From Trichomonas vaginalis G3 (lineage: Eukaryota; Parabasalia; Trichomonadida; Trichomonadidae), in assembly GCF_026262505.1 (NCBI RefSeq), contig NC_067205.1, positions 16,492,001 through 16,556,000 on the forward strand: a stretch of 64,000 bases of DNA, written 5' to 3'. The position numbers and the translations under genes were made by a program. The notes beneath the pieces are model-generated. The model saw only the letters and a list, made by a program, of their open reading frames with translations, had not been told where the DNA came from and did no database searches. Of this stretch, positions 9,905 to 18,959 are shown in pieces. How positions within the stretch are numbered: position 1 is the first letter of the stretch; each line of letters starts with the position of its first letter.

Positions 9905-10093
9905 CTATCTCATATTTGCATACCATGGTGGCAAACCTAACGCAGCGTCATTTGACATGGCAGTTTGCATTTGTACATCTGTTGGCACTTGACCATAGTT
10001 TGCCATTGCAGTTTGTATTCTAACTTCATTTGGAATATTCTCTGGGTTTGGTTGTCCAGGTTGCTGTGCATTCGCTAAGTTCTGTGCGTCCAT
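9905..10093 (-). CDS. Small Gln/Asn/Pro-rich protein, element 1
   Basis: A 62-aa protein with two copies of the motif P(N/T)(E/D)V(R/Q)(I/M)QTAM(A/S)N, so built by internal duplication. No family recognised. It lies in the minus-strand gene run ending at the methyltransferase. Confidence 0.45.
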   Translation of the reverse strand: MDAQNLANAQQPGQPNPENIPNEVRIQTAMANYGQVPTDVQMQTAMSNDAALGLPPWYANMR

Positions 10094-10116
10094 TTAATAT
10101 TAGATAAAAATATCTC

Positions 10117-10248
10117 TTACGAGTACATATGCTGAACATTTGCAGGCATTGGTTCATCTTCATATTCTCTGTACTTTTCTGCCACGTCAAATAAATAAAT
10201 GACACAATGGAAAAAACCTAAAACAAGTAGTCCTATTTCAAACCACAT
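10117..10248 (-). CDS. Single-pass 43-aa membrane protein, element 1
   Basis: A 43-aa frame starting MWFEIGLLVLGFF: one hydrophobic helix (residues 2-20) followed by an acidic tail (EYEDEPM). Its start overlaps the 3' end of the methyltransferase gene by 16 bp. Small single-pass proteins are common in Polinton-like elements, but no family is assigned. Confidence 0.45.
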   Translation of the reverse strand: MWFEIGLLVLGFFHCVIYLFDVAEKYREYEDEPMPANVQHMYS

Positions 10249-11051
10249 TTACTTACTAATAAAATTTCTTTATTGTGACACTTTCTCCAGTTTATAGGAC
10301 CTCTCTCATATTCTATCTTGTCATATATAAACTCATAGTCATGTATGTCCTCTAACCATCTCATAACGGTTTCCAAACCACTTTTATCGGATGTAAAGTA
10401 AAAGCATGGATGGTTATGTATAACGTCTAAAGTTTCTAAAGAGTCTCTCAAAGTCCAGTCTACTTGGTATTGAAAATCCCATGTGTTATAGAACGGCGGG
10501 TCCACTATAAAGAAAACATTTTCCTTGTCTTTATATTTTTCATACAACTCTGTCCAACGACATCTCACAAACTCTATACCCTCAATATATTTTTCTATGT
10601 CCTCTTTGAAAACATTTGTATAGTTGAGATATAAAACTTTTGACATAAGTGTTTCAATGTCATGAACTCTTATAGCACCACTATATAATAGTCTAGCAGA
10701 TATACTATCCCAGTCTATATATTCTGCTTTTTTCAAAACCTCTCTCACAATATTTTTCTTATCTAATGGTATACGTTCCATCTTACCTATAGGTATCTTT
10801 TCTTTTAACTCTTTCAATATATTATTTGTGTCTGGAATATGTTTGAGACGGTCCATATAGTTGTCGAAGTCATTGCATATAATCTTTGAGTCAGGAAATA
10901 CGGTATGACATAAATGGGATATATAGAAACTTCCACCGAACAAATCTACAAATGTTAGACCATTCGTTAGTTTCTTAAGTTCTCTCAATATAATATCTTT
11001 ACATCTACTCTTATTTCCAAAGAACGGTAACGGCGGTTTTGTAAAATTCAT
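10233..11051 (-). CDS. D12-class DNA adenine-N6 methyltransferase
   Basis: A 272-aa Dam-like enzyme that transfers a methyl group from S-adenosylmethionine to adenine N6 in DNA. The motifs of the D12 class appear in order: PFFGNKS (residues 9-15), FVDLFGG (34-40, SAM binding), CNDFD (59-63) and the catalytic DPPF (184-187). Length fits the family. It is the outermost gene of element 1. Adenine methylation is the prominent DNA modification known in Trichomonas, and Maverick-encoded methyltransferases are its likely source, so this gene may act on host DNA as well. The frame looks intact. Confidence 0.85.
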   Translation of the reverse strand: MNFTKPPLPFFGNKSRCKDIILRELKKLTNGLTFVDLFGGSFYISHLCHTVFPDSKIICNDFDNYMDRLKHIPDTNNILKELKEKIPIGKMERIPLDKKNIVREVLKKAEYIDWDSISARLLYSGAIRVHDIETLMSKVLYLNYTNVFKEDIEKYIEGIEFVRCRWTELYEKYKDKENVFFIVDPPFYNTWDFQYQVDWTLRDSLETLDVIHNHPCFYFTSDKSGLETVMRWLEDIHDYEFIYDKIEYERGPINWRKCHNKEILLVSKCGLK

Positions 11052-11290
11052 TTATATATAATAATAAAAATGTTTTTACCCGAAAAGTGACAAAACATGA
11101 AAACATATATAATTTGTGAAAAGTGACACTATTAATATGATGTAAATAACAACGGTTTTGGTTTTGTCACCGGCTGGTCGGCTGGGGTTCGGTCCTCCTC
11201 TTGGGTCTTGGGCAAAATTTCTTATGGGCTAGAGGGCGCAACGCGCCTGGAAGCCCCACTCACCTGACCTTAATTAATAAAAAAACGAAT
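11052..11290. other. Right edge of element 1 with GC-rich hairpin segment
   Basis: An A/T-rich start region of the methyltransferase is followed by a GC-rich patch (11,160-11,268), unusual here. Inside, GGCGC (11,235-11,239) pairs with GCGCC (11,243-11,247) around an AAC loop, enclosed by GGGCT (11,226-11,230) and AGCCC (11,252-11,256). No gene seen. It may mark the element terminus. Confidence 0.45.
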
Positions 11291-12093
11291 TCATCCATGT
11301 AAACTATTCATAGAAATGACAAAAAATCTAAGCGGCATTTAAATTCCATGTATCTATATGAATTCATTAATAATAAAACAAAATAAATGCACGTTACGCT
11401 ATCGGTAAAAAATGTTCAAAGAAAGATACCGTAATTCATCATTACTTCTTAAATTTGGATTATGCATGTACTTTCAAGGATATTTATCTTAGCAATAAAC
11501 AATGGCAATTAATTCAGAGAATTGACCGTTTCAAAATCTTGATTGGTGTTTTATCCAATGACATATTTTCTTTGGACAGATGGGTATGATTATTTCCCAA
11601 AATAAAATGCTTTAATTCTTCTCTTTTGAATTCATATAATGCAAGAGTTGAAATTAACTATTTACTCTTCTTTATAATGGATATATTATCAATGATTAAT
11701 CTATTTCTTAAAGTTTCTTCATTACAATATCAAATTCTCTTGAATTGACCTGTAAGTATTGGTAAGTTAATTCGATTGAATTGCTGCATATGTATTCGTA
11801 GCTATGATAAATACATGCGTGGGTATTGAATCAGTGATTTCGGTACACATGTTTTCAAATTTGAATCAAACATTGATTACATATGTACCGAATTAGTAAT
11901 TCTCTTGATCTCGTGTTATACAATTAGTTTTTCACTACGTATACGAGTTATTCTTTGGCAGTTGGCATTTTAATTACAAAATGACTCATATTTGATCTTT
12001 GGTTGCAAAAAATCTAAAAATTGTTCATTAACTGATTAATTATAAATGATATTTTAATATTAAAAAAATTGATAAAATTTCTAACAAATAACA
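11291..12093. other. Gene-free host spacer
   Basis: About 800 bp of A/T-rich sequence with no open frame of note, no tRNA and no obvious repeat. It separates element 1 from the 3' end of the ankyrin gene. Confidence 0.6.
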
Positions 12094-13860
12094 TTACTTA
12101 TTGAAGCATTTCTTAATAAGGTTTTTCATTTCTAAGCTATTAGAGTTAGCAATGAGCTGTTCCATCTTATACTTTTTAATAATTTTTTCTTGTTGAAGAG
12201 CCCATTCAACAATTGAGAATTTGTTTGATTGTATAAGCTCAATGATGTAATCTCTTCCTACTTTATCGAAGAAAACCGCCACATCGTCAGATAATAACAA
12301 TTCTTTTGCGCATTCATCAGGAATGTTATCATTTGGAGAGTTTAAAGCCGGATCACAGAATGATGCATTCTGGTCAACGTCAATTTCTCGTTTGTTCAAA
12401 AGCATCTTCAAAGTATCAAGATTCTTCTCATTTGTAATTGCTGGAGTAGCTTTATTAGATATTTGCTCTATAATTGGATTCTTCTTTTGGTTTATATCAG
12501 AGTTGAATACTGCAATTTGTCTGTATTGGAAGTAATTTCCTAATGAAGAATTATAACGAGAAAGAAGTTCCATTGCGCATCTGGAAGATTGCATTATATA
12601 AAGAGATGATGTTTCTGTGTTTAATAAGTCTTCTCTGATAAGTTTTCTGAACATGATCTCGTTATCATTTAAAACTAAGAAAGTAATCAAGTTTTCTTGG
12701 GTTTCCTTCTCAATGGTTGACCTTGTACGAAGCCAATCGAACTCTATGACCCTGTTATAGGCCGCTGCCATGATCAGAGGATATCTTAAAGCATCATCGT
12801 TATCTTGAAGTATTGTATGGAGGATTTTGATGTTATTTCCAGCAATTGCAAATTCTGCAGGTCCAGGATGATCACGAATGAACGCAAAATTGGATTGATA
12901 GCGTTGGAAAAAGATTTTGAAAATTTTATTCGAGTAAGAATATAGATATTCCTTATCTGGTATATCCTGGTTCTTACTCATCCTTGCCATGGCTGCAAGA
13001 GCTACTGGACCTGGTCTAAATTGGCCAGCTTGGATGTCATTTTGCGTAATTATACTTGCGCCCGTAAGTTGTAAGTATCTGAAGCATTTTTCAGCTCCAT
13101 AAAATGCAGCAGCTGAAATAAGCGGAACTTCTCTGTATCTGATCAGATCTAATTCCCAAATTGGGACTTCGTAATTTCTGTTGACATCAAAGTTAGGGCT
13201 TGATGCTTGCTTTTGAAGATATGATACGTCATCGTACTTGAAGCAGTAGTAATCTGTAAATGGATTTAATCCTTCAGTATTTATGTCGTGAGAGATTTGG
13301 AAATTGTTTTTGAATATGGAGTGAACTGGGTATCCTCTTCTTTCAAGTCTTTTAAGGATTTTTGAAGTGACTTTTCGATTAAATTGGTTCAAAATATCTC
13401 CACACCAAAAAAGAACTTGTATTATATACATCTCGTTACGTTGAGTTGTTGTTACTTCCTCTTTGTTCAAGAATTCCATGAATGCATCAAGAACATATTG
13501 CTGGGATATAAAATTATTTCGACAAAGTAATCCAGAGAATGTTGATACACGGTAGTATCCGGATGTTTCGAAGAAACTTTCTCGAAATGTAGTCTGTAAT
13601 GCATTTTTGAGAGAATCTTTATTTTGTTGAGAAATATTTGCGAAAATATCCCTAATAAGTTCAATAAGTTCGAATGATTGTTGATGGCATATATCACAAG
13701 CGATCTGTAAATGATGTGCGAAGTTAATAAAGTCTTCATCTTTGAGAAATTGATAGAAAGTAATAATTTTTTCTATGATAGACTTTTCCTTGCTCTTGTA
13801 GTTAGTAAAAACAGTAATCATTTCTTGTTCTTCATCAGTTTCTCGTCTTTGAAGAACCAT
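12094..13860 (-). CDS. Trichomonad ankyrin-repeat protein (DUF3447-like)
   Basis: A 588-aa soluble protein of the very large trichomonad ankyrin family. Residues 1-200 form the all-helical N-terminal region typical of these proteins. Ankyrin-like units follow, clearest at 248-270 (LISAAAFYGAEKCFRYLQL) and again around 335-375 (AIAGNNIKILHTIL, then LIMAAAYNRV). The repeats are degenerate, as usual in this family. Function is unknown; ankyrin stacks bind proteins. It is divergent from RPS26 across a 91-bp intergenic region. Confidence 0.75.
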   Translation of the reverse strand: MVLQRRETDEEQEMITVFTNYKSKEKSIIEKIITFYQFLKDEDFINFAHHLQIACDICHQQSFELIELIRDIFANISQQNKDSLKNALQTTFRESFFETSGYYRVSTFSGLLCRNNFISQQYVLDAFMEFLNKEEVTTTQRNEMYIIQVLFWCGDILNQFNRKVTSKILKRLERRGYPVHSIFKNNFQISHDINTEGLNPFTDYYCFKYDDVSYLQKQASSPNFDVNRNYEVPIWELDLIRYREVPLISAAAFYGAEKCFRYLQLTGASIITQNDIQAGQFRPGPVALAAMARMSKNQDIPDKEYLYSYSNKIFKIFFQRYQSNFAFIRDHPGPAEFAIAGNNIKILHTILQDNDDALRYPLIMAAAYNRVIEFDWLRTRSTIEKETQENLITFLVLNDNEIMFRKLIREDLLNTETSSLYIMQSSRCAMELLSRYNSSLGNYFQYRQIAVFNSDINQKKNPIIEQISNKATPAITNEKNLDTLKMLLNKREIDVDQNASFCDPALNSPNDNIPDECAKELLLSDDVAVFFDKVGRDYIIELIQSNKFSIVEWALQQEKIIKKYKMEQLIANSNSLEMKNLIKKCFNK

Positions 13861-13885
13861 TTGTAAAAAAAATTAAAAATTTGAC

Positions 13886-13903
13886 ATGTAAACTAGTTTA
13901 CAT
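13886..13903. promoter_or_regulatory. 18-bp perfect palindrome in a divergent promoter
   Basis: The sequence ATGTAAACTAGTTTACAT is its own reverse complement and lies between the divergent ankyrin gene and RPS26 (91-bp gap). A perfect palindrome in a promoter this short is a good candidate for a dimeric transcription-factor site. Its half-site TGTAAAC resembles a forkhead-type core, but no factor is implied. Confidence 0.45.
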
Positions 13904-13951
13904 TCGATTTTTAAAATTCAATAAAAAAGTGACGATTGGTCCGCCTTTCCG

Positions 13952-14308
13952 ATGCCAGTCAAGAGAAGGAATCATGGCCGTTCCAAGATGAACCGTGGCC
14001 ACACAAGAACAGTTAACTGCATGAACTGCGGCCGCCAAGTTCCAAAGGATAAGGCTATCACACGTTTTGCAATCAAGAATATGGTCGATGCTTCATCAGC
14101 TAAGGATGTTTCCGATGCCTGCATTTATCAGGGCTACGAGCTTCCAAAGACATACCAGAAGCAGTACTACTGCGTTTCATGCGCTGTCCATCGCCACGTT
14201 GTCCGCCCACGTAACGTCAACGTTCGCCGCAACCGTGTTCCACTCTTCCTTAAGCTTCGTCTTGAGAAGCTCGAGCAGCGCAACGCTCAACGCCTTTCCA
14301 AGGAGTAA
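13952..14308 (+). CDS. RPS26: 40S ribosomal protein eS26
   Basis: A 118-aa protein of the small ribosomal subunit that sits near the mRNA exit site. The basic N-terminus KRRNHGRSKMNRGH and the zinc site C23, C26, C74, C77 are all present, and the length matches the family (about 115 aa). Codon use is far richer in G and C at third positions than neighbouring genes, as expected for a highly expressed gene. The stop TAA is followed by A, giving TAAA, the polyadenylation-linked motif described in trichomonads. Intact, no intron. Confidence 0.95.
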   Translation: MPVKRRNHGRSKMNRGHTRTVNCMNCGRQVPKDKAITRFAIKNMVDASSAKDVSDACIYQGYELPKTYQKQYYCVSCAVHRHVVRPRNVNVRRNRVPLFLKLRLEKLEQRNAQRLSKE

Positions 14309-14560
14309 ATCTTATTTTTAATTGAAAAAATGATCCCTGAAATCAAACCATTACGTATTTCAAATCAAATAATATTTTTAATCTACTCTTTACATGAAAT
14401 CTTAAATCTAAATTAAATATCATAATCATATCAAGTGAATCTGAGCTTATTCTTTGAACAATATATTTAAGATCTTCATATCTTGAGTTTTTGTATGCGT
14501 TAAGAGTGTTTATGATGTCATTTTTATAATTGCTTTTTGATCAAAAATCATTTTGATCAA

Positions 14561-15238
14561 ATGGACCACAAAATTATAGATGCTTATCATGAAGTTTTGA
14601 ATAGTATGTTAGGGAAATATCTAATCAATGCTTTAAAATCATGTAAAAGTCAAGTAATTTTTAAAATGTTCAACCAAATTGATTCAAATTTACAATCTGG
14701 AATTTATCGGACCAGAATTGCGTTTCTTGAGGATCTAAAGCATACATGCGAATATGTATCACGAATATTTGGTGTGGATTCGGAAATAGGTCTCGGTTTT
14801 CTTACAATACATCAATTAACAGATGAAAGAACTGCTCAGGCAATATTATCGCAAACATTAGATGAATACAAGAAGAGGATTGTTCCTATTATTGCAGAAT
14901 TAGAACTAAATATCGAAAAACTTCCATCAAACTACGATGAATTTGTTAAACTGATGGTTACTAGAAGAAAAAACGAAAAGCCTATTATACAATTCCAAAA
15001 AGATAACGAGTTTCCAGCTACAGAAATAAATCTTACAAGGTTGCAGAATTTAATCCTCAAACTTCCAAATGACTTTGATGTAGGTGACATTATTGAAGTT
15101 GTAGTTACATATGAAGTAGATCCTTATGAAGATGAAACACGAAAAAGTTTCAAACTTAATCTCAACAAATGCCAGCCAGAAATGCTCAAATTACTATGGC
15201 ATAATCTTTTATCGAAAGGATACATTAGTAATAACTAG
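14561..15238 (+). CDS. BET-like protein: divergent bromodomain plus NET domain
   Basis: A 225-aa protein. Residues about 10-80 have the helix spacing of a bromodomain (helix, SQVIFKMFNQID loop, LEDLKHTCEYV helix) but lack the YN acetyl-lysine anchor. Residues 157-222 match the extra-terminal NET fold: LTRLQNLILKLP, then IIEVVV, FKLNLNKCQPEMLKLL. In BET proteins NET recruits chromatin partners. The frame opens upstream with a TTG inside an inverted repeat (TTTGATCAAAAATCATTTTGATCAAA region); the first ATG, 14,561, is taken as start. Assignment is by pattern, so moderate. Confidence 0.5.
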   Translation: MDHKIIDAYHEVLNSMLGKYLINALKSCKSQVIFKMFNQIDSNLQSGIYRTRIAFLEDLKHTCEYVSRIFGVDSEIGLGFLTIHQLTDERTAQAILSQTLDEYKKRIVPIIAELELNIEKLPSNYDEFVKLMVTRRKNEKPIIQFQKDNEFPATEINLTRLQNLILKLPNDFDVGDIIEVVVTYEVDPYEDETRKSFKLNLNKCQPEMLKLLWHNLLSKGYISNN

Positions 15239-15771
15239 TATTTATGCATAATTATTAGAAAATTATCATTTATGGGCAAAAAATCAATTTGGATTATGGT
15301 ATCAAAGGTATTTCGGAATTTTGTTCCATTTGTCCTTTGAAGCTCTGTTATTTTTATGAAAAATGGTAATAAATTTCAAAATTGTATTGATTTTGTGAGA
15401 GCAAACAATACTTGATTGATTTTAATACTTTATGACTAATAGATCAAGAATTCAAGAAAACTACAAGGGTAATTTCGATTTGATATTATTAAAATTTATT
15501 GTTTGACCTGTTTATAAACATATGTGTACTATCAATCGTTTTTACAGCATAGATTTTGTATTATTGTATGTTCTGTGAAAATATCAAGAATTTTTTACTC
15601 ATGTTACGATATAGAAAGTAAATTGATTTAAACTTGAAATTATATTCGCATGTAGATACTTCAAATTTAATTAATTTATTTCAAATGCACTCTAAGCGAA
15701 GAACAATTTCATGTTTACGTATCGTTGCAATTATACTTTAAAATTTTTTGAAGTCACTTTTATAAGTATTT
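15239..15771. other. Gene-free spacer and promoter of the first family copy
   Basis: A/T-rich sequence with no coding region. From about 15,712 it becomes nearly identical to the upstream regions of the two related genes at 17,621 and 21,774, so the duplication included the promoter. Confidence 0.6.
15754..15771 (+). promoter_or_regulatory. Inr-type initiator of the 15,772 gene
   Basis: TCACTTTTATAAGTATTT precedes the ATG. It fits the trichomonad initiator TCA(C/T)(T/A), with transcription expected at the A (15,756) and a leader of about 16 nt. The same sequence precedes the copies at 17,621 and, inverted, 21,774. Confidence 0.6.
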
Positions 15772-16746
15772 ATGAATGGCTGTCATCCAAATGAAGAAGT
15801 ACAAATTATGGAAGATCCAGAGTATGAATATTATGATTTAGTTTGTCATAGTAGATATAATCAATTCGAGATTTTCATTCCAGATTTCGTTCTTGATTAT
15901 CTTAAAACTGTTGAATATCCTAAATGCTATAAATATAGAGGACTTTCTGCTCATTCTTATTCACCTTATTTAGTTCCATTTACCAAAGGAATTGATCTTA
16001 CAGACGAAGATTTTGATTCATTGGCAAGAATTAGTATTCATACATTTCTAAATGAATACAATGTTAATAACCCTATACTTCGCCTTGAACAATTATGCAG
16101 TATCAGTGTTGAAATCGAATTTTTTGTTTTGCCTTTTCTATCAAAACCAAGCGTAAATGCTCCGAAGGATATTATTAAATTCATGGAAATTTTTTCAAAA
16201 CAAGCACGTGTCAAAGAAGATTTTCAATATTATTTCGCAAATCCATACATCGATAAAATAGAACCAAAAATTAATGGTCGACGCGCAAGATGTTTACCTC
16301 TATACGATTACTCCCAACTCGAAACAGATAATCCTTTCAAAAAGGTTCTTGATTATCGTAAGAGTTTTCATTTAGAAGACAAACCAGATTATTATGTAAA
16401 TGATGAATCTAACATTCAATTAGATTCTCAAGTTCAAGATGAATTCAACAAACTAACAGATTCATCAGGAAAATCTAAAGACAACAAGCAATCCAATCCC
16501 CCAGGAAAAGATGAATCCAACAATCAATTAGATTCTAAAGTTAAATATGAATCCAATAAACCATTAGATTTAACAGGAAAATCTAAAGACAACAAACCAA
16601 CAGATTTTACACAAAAGACTCAATGTATTGAGCCAATCACCATAAAAACTAATTATCAAACTAACAAAACAGTTCGTTCCATAAGGAAAGATCAAAGCAC
16701 AGACTCAATCGATCGACATCAAAATCATTTCTGCAACATTGCTTGA
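15772..16746 (+). CDS. Trichomonad-specific family protein, copy A
   Basis: A 324-aa protein beginning MNGCHPNEEVQIMEDPEYEY. The first ~195 residues are shared with copies B (17,621) and C (20,941, minus) and look like the helical N-terminal domain found in front of trichomonad ankyrin repeats, here without repeats. The C-terminal third is a low-complexity tail of DES/N(N/K)(Q/P)LDS-type units separated by GKSKDNK, probably disordered, and ends RHQNHFCNIA. Function unknown. Confidence 0.65.
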   Translation: MNGCHPNEEVQIMEDPEYEYYDLVCHSRYNQFEIFIPDFVLDYLKTVEYPKCYKYRGLSAHSYSPYLVPFTKGIDLTDEDFDSLARISIHTFLNEYNVNNPILRLEQLCSISVEIEFFVLPFLSKPSVNAPKDIIKFMEIFSKQARVKEDFQYYFANPYIDKIEPKINGRRARCLPLYDYSQLETDNPFKKVLDYRKSFHLEDKPDYYVNDESNIQLDSQVQDEFNKLTDSSGKSKDNKQSNPPGKDESNNQLDSKVKYESNKPLDLTGKSKDNKPTDFTQKTQCIEPITIKTNYQTNKTVRSIRKDQSTDSIDRHQNHFCNIA

Positions 16747-17620
16747 CAACGAAATCTCTATCTTTGATGAAAAAAACTTTTTCAAAAGCTTCTAATATCC
16801 AATGTCTTACTACCTCGTTTATTTTTAATCAAAAATAAAATTTTCAGGCACATTCACTCTAAAATTACGAAAATAGCAAACATTATCTATCAGTATTGTA
16901 TTTTTGGATGTAATGCATGAATTTTAGTTGAGCGCAAAGGTTTGGAATGACATAATAATGATAATAAAGTTGAAACATCAAATCAATTTTAAATTAACAA
17001 GCATATTCGAAATAGTTAAACAAATTTTTGTGATCTATAGTGTGAAGATATAAACTTTACATGATTCTTCATTTTAATTAATTAATTAATTATTTAATTA
17101 ATTTCTGGCCTTAGTTGGCTGCGCTTGTCTGAAGGTCTTGTATCCAATATTCGGCAAAATAAACATATATTGCTTATAAGAAATATGTTTATTCAAATAA
17201 ATTTGAGTGCGATTGATAAATATTCGATTTCAAAGATTATTATGTAAAATATAAGATATAATTTAGTATCAGAGAATTAATTTAGAGAATACTTTTAGAT
17301 ATTAGAGAATTTTCGAAATAAATTAAATCAAAGCAGTTATTATGAATTTTTTAGAGCTTGTATATATTGCAATAAGATATTAGATCAGAGATATACTTGG
17401 CAGGATTGGAATTGAAGTCTGGTTTATCAATGAAGAATTTGTAATAAGAAAAGGCAATTCTCATCAAAACTCACATAGTGAATTCATATTCCTTATGTAT
17501 TATTGTAACAAAAGTTGCAGCCAAATAATGAAGAATAATATTATATTTTCAAAATTATTTAATTTACGTATCGTTTCAATTATACTTTAAAATTTTTTGA
17601 AGTCACTTTTATAAGTATTT
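16747..17620. other. Gene-free spacer with inverted hairpin and shared promoter
   Basis: No gene seen. The first ~130 bp is shared with the 3' flank of copy C (20,725-20,870, inverted). AATAAACATAT (17,158-17,168) pairs with ATATGTTTATT (17,183-17,193), an 11-bp stem. A TTAA-rich run occupies about 17,074-17,103. From about 17,388 the sequence is homologous to the upstream region of copy C. Confidence 0.55.
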
Positions 17621-18445
17621 ATGAATGGCTGTCATCCAAATGAAGAAGAACAAATTATGGAAGATCCAGAGTATGAATATTATGATTTAGTTTGTCATAG
17701 TAGATATAATCAATTCGAGATTTTCATTCCAGATTTTGTTCTTGATTATCTTAAAACTGTCGAATATCCTAAATGCTATAAATATAGAGGACTTTCTGCT
17801 CATTCTTATTCACCTTATTTAGTTCCATTTACCAAAGGAATTGATCTTACAGAAGAAGATCTTGATTCATTGACAAGAATTAGTATTCATACATTTCTAA
17901 ATGAATACAATGTTAATGACCCTATATTTTTCCTTGAAGAATTATGCAGTATCAGTGTTGAAATCGATTTTTTTGTTTTGCCTTTTCTTTCAAAACCAAG
18001 CGTAAATGCTCCGAATGATATTATTAAATTCATGGAAATTTTTTCAAAACAAGCACGTGTCAAAGAAGATTTTCAATATTATTTCGCGTTTCCATACGAC
18101 TATGAATCAGAAACAAATACTAAAGATCGATGCAAAGTACTTCCACTTCGATACGATTACTCTCAACTCGAAATAGATAATCCTTTCAAAAAGGTTCTTG
18201 ATTGTCTTAAAATTATTCATCATGACAACAAACCAGATTCTCAAGTAAATGATGAATCCAACAATCAATCAGATTCTCAAGTAAGAGATGAATCCAATAA
18301 ACAATTAGATTCTCAAGTAAGAGATGAATCCAATAAAACATTAGATTCATCAGGAAAATCTAAAGATCAAGGCACAGACTCAATCTATCGACATCAAAAT
18401 CATTTCTGCAACATTACCTGACAACGAAATCTCTAACTTTTGATG
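17388..18445 (+). repeat. Segmental duplication B, inverted relative to copy C
   Basis: This segment (promoter, gene and 3' flank of copy B) matches 20,840-22,009 on the opposite strand over about 1 kb with few changes in the first 800 bp. Together the two form a large inverted repeat around the Rok1 helicase gene. Copy A at 15,712-16,875 is a third member in direct orientation. Confidence 0.8.
17621..18421 (+). CDS. Trichomonad-specific family protein, copy B
   Basis: A 266-aa paralogue of the protein at 15,772, nearly identical over the first ~180 residues and with the same promoter and start. The C-terminal tail is shorter and contains tandem 14-residue units (DSQVRDESNK(Q/T)L) expanded from the same motif as in copy A; it ends RHQNHFCNIT. 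The tail length difference shows that the repeat expands and contracts. Function unknown. Confidence 0.65.
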   Translation: MNGCHPNEEEQIMEDPEYEYYDLVCHSRYNQFEIFIPDFVLDYLKTVEYPKCYKYRGLSAHSYSPYLVPFTKGIDLTEEDLDSLTRISIHTFLNEYNVNDPIFFLEELCSISVEIDFFVLPFLSKPSVNAPNDIIKFMEIFSKQARVKEDFQYYFAFPYDYESETNTKDRCKVLPLRYDYSQLEIDNPFKKVLDCLKIIHHDNKPDSQVNDESNNQSDSQVRDESNKQLDSQVRDESNKTLDSSGKSKDQGTDSIYRHQNHFCNIT

Positions 18446-18959
18446 AAAAAAAGCTTTTTTAAAAGCTTTTAACGCTTATTGCCAATAAATTCCAACTAAC
18501 ATAGACTTTTTCAACTTAAAACTTCCTAAATTATATAAATATATCTATATCAATATAAAGCAAATTCATATAAAGGTTATCGTTGATTGAGGGTGTTTAT
18601 AAATATTCAATCATTTCATGAAACTGTTGATCAAATACCAACAAAAGTATTCGCATGATTCTTTATAAACTTCAGGTAATGAAGCCTTTCCAAAGTTATC
18701 AGAAGCTTCATTAGAGAAAATTCAATTACTTTCTTCACAAGATAAGTACTGCATAATCAAGTTCCTTGTCTTCATAACAACATATGTAGATTGTTTGCCA
18801 TGTCATATTCATGTGTGAAAATGCTCAAAAATCTTCTAAAATCTGTCACTTTTTCAAGAATTATAGGACAATTTTATTTTGAATAAAAATTTTATTTATA
18901 CTGAAAATTAGAATTTTATTGTGTTATTGATTTATGGATTTTGTCACTTTTCTCAAAAA
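18422..18959. other. Gene-free spacer
   Basis: A/T-rich, no open frame of note and no clear repeat. It holds the Rok1 promoter at its right end. Confidence 0.55.
18944..18959 (+). promoter_or_regulatory. Inr of the Rok1 helicase gene; decides the start
   Basis: TCACTTTTCTCAAAAA matches the trichomonad initiator closely and lies 14 bp before an ATG at 18,960. A longer open frame reaches back to a GTG at 18,921, but transcription from this Inr would leave that out, so 18,960 is the start. Confidence 0.65.

Larger units (their letters stand above)
1..11270. mobile_element. Maverick/Polinton-like element 1 (left end outside window)
   Basis: A compact block of densely packed genes on both strands, with gene spacings of only 5-30 bp, quite unlike the host island to its right. 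It carries an SF3 helicase, an rve-type integrase, small amphipathic proteins, a jelly-roll-like protein, a phage-type fibre and an adenine methyltransferase, a Maverick/Polinton gene set. No polymerase B, packaging ATPase or major capsid gene is visible; they may lie left of the window. The right end is placed between the methyltransferase start (11,051) and the AT-rich host DNA from about 11,290; I could not pair terminal repeats because the left end is missing. Most frames are open with about two to four breaks, so it looks fairly young but broken. It is a different lineage from the pair at 38.5-64 kb. Confidence 0.7.

Noticed and set aside
11160-11275. Structured ncRNA gene at the GC-rich edge of element 1
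   Set aside because: One nested stem is visible, but nothing matches a known RNA class, and an element terminus is equally likely.
17041-17110. TTAA-rich run as a transposon target or origin
   Set aside because: Simple low-complexity A/T sequence; no other support.
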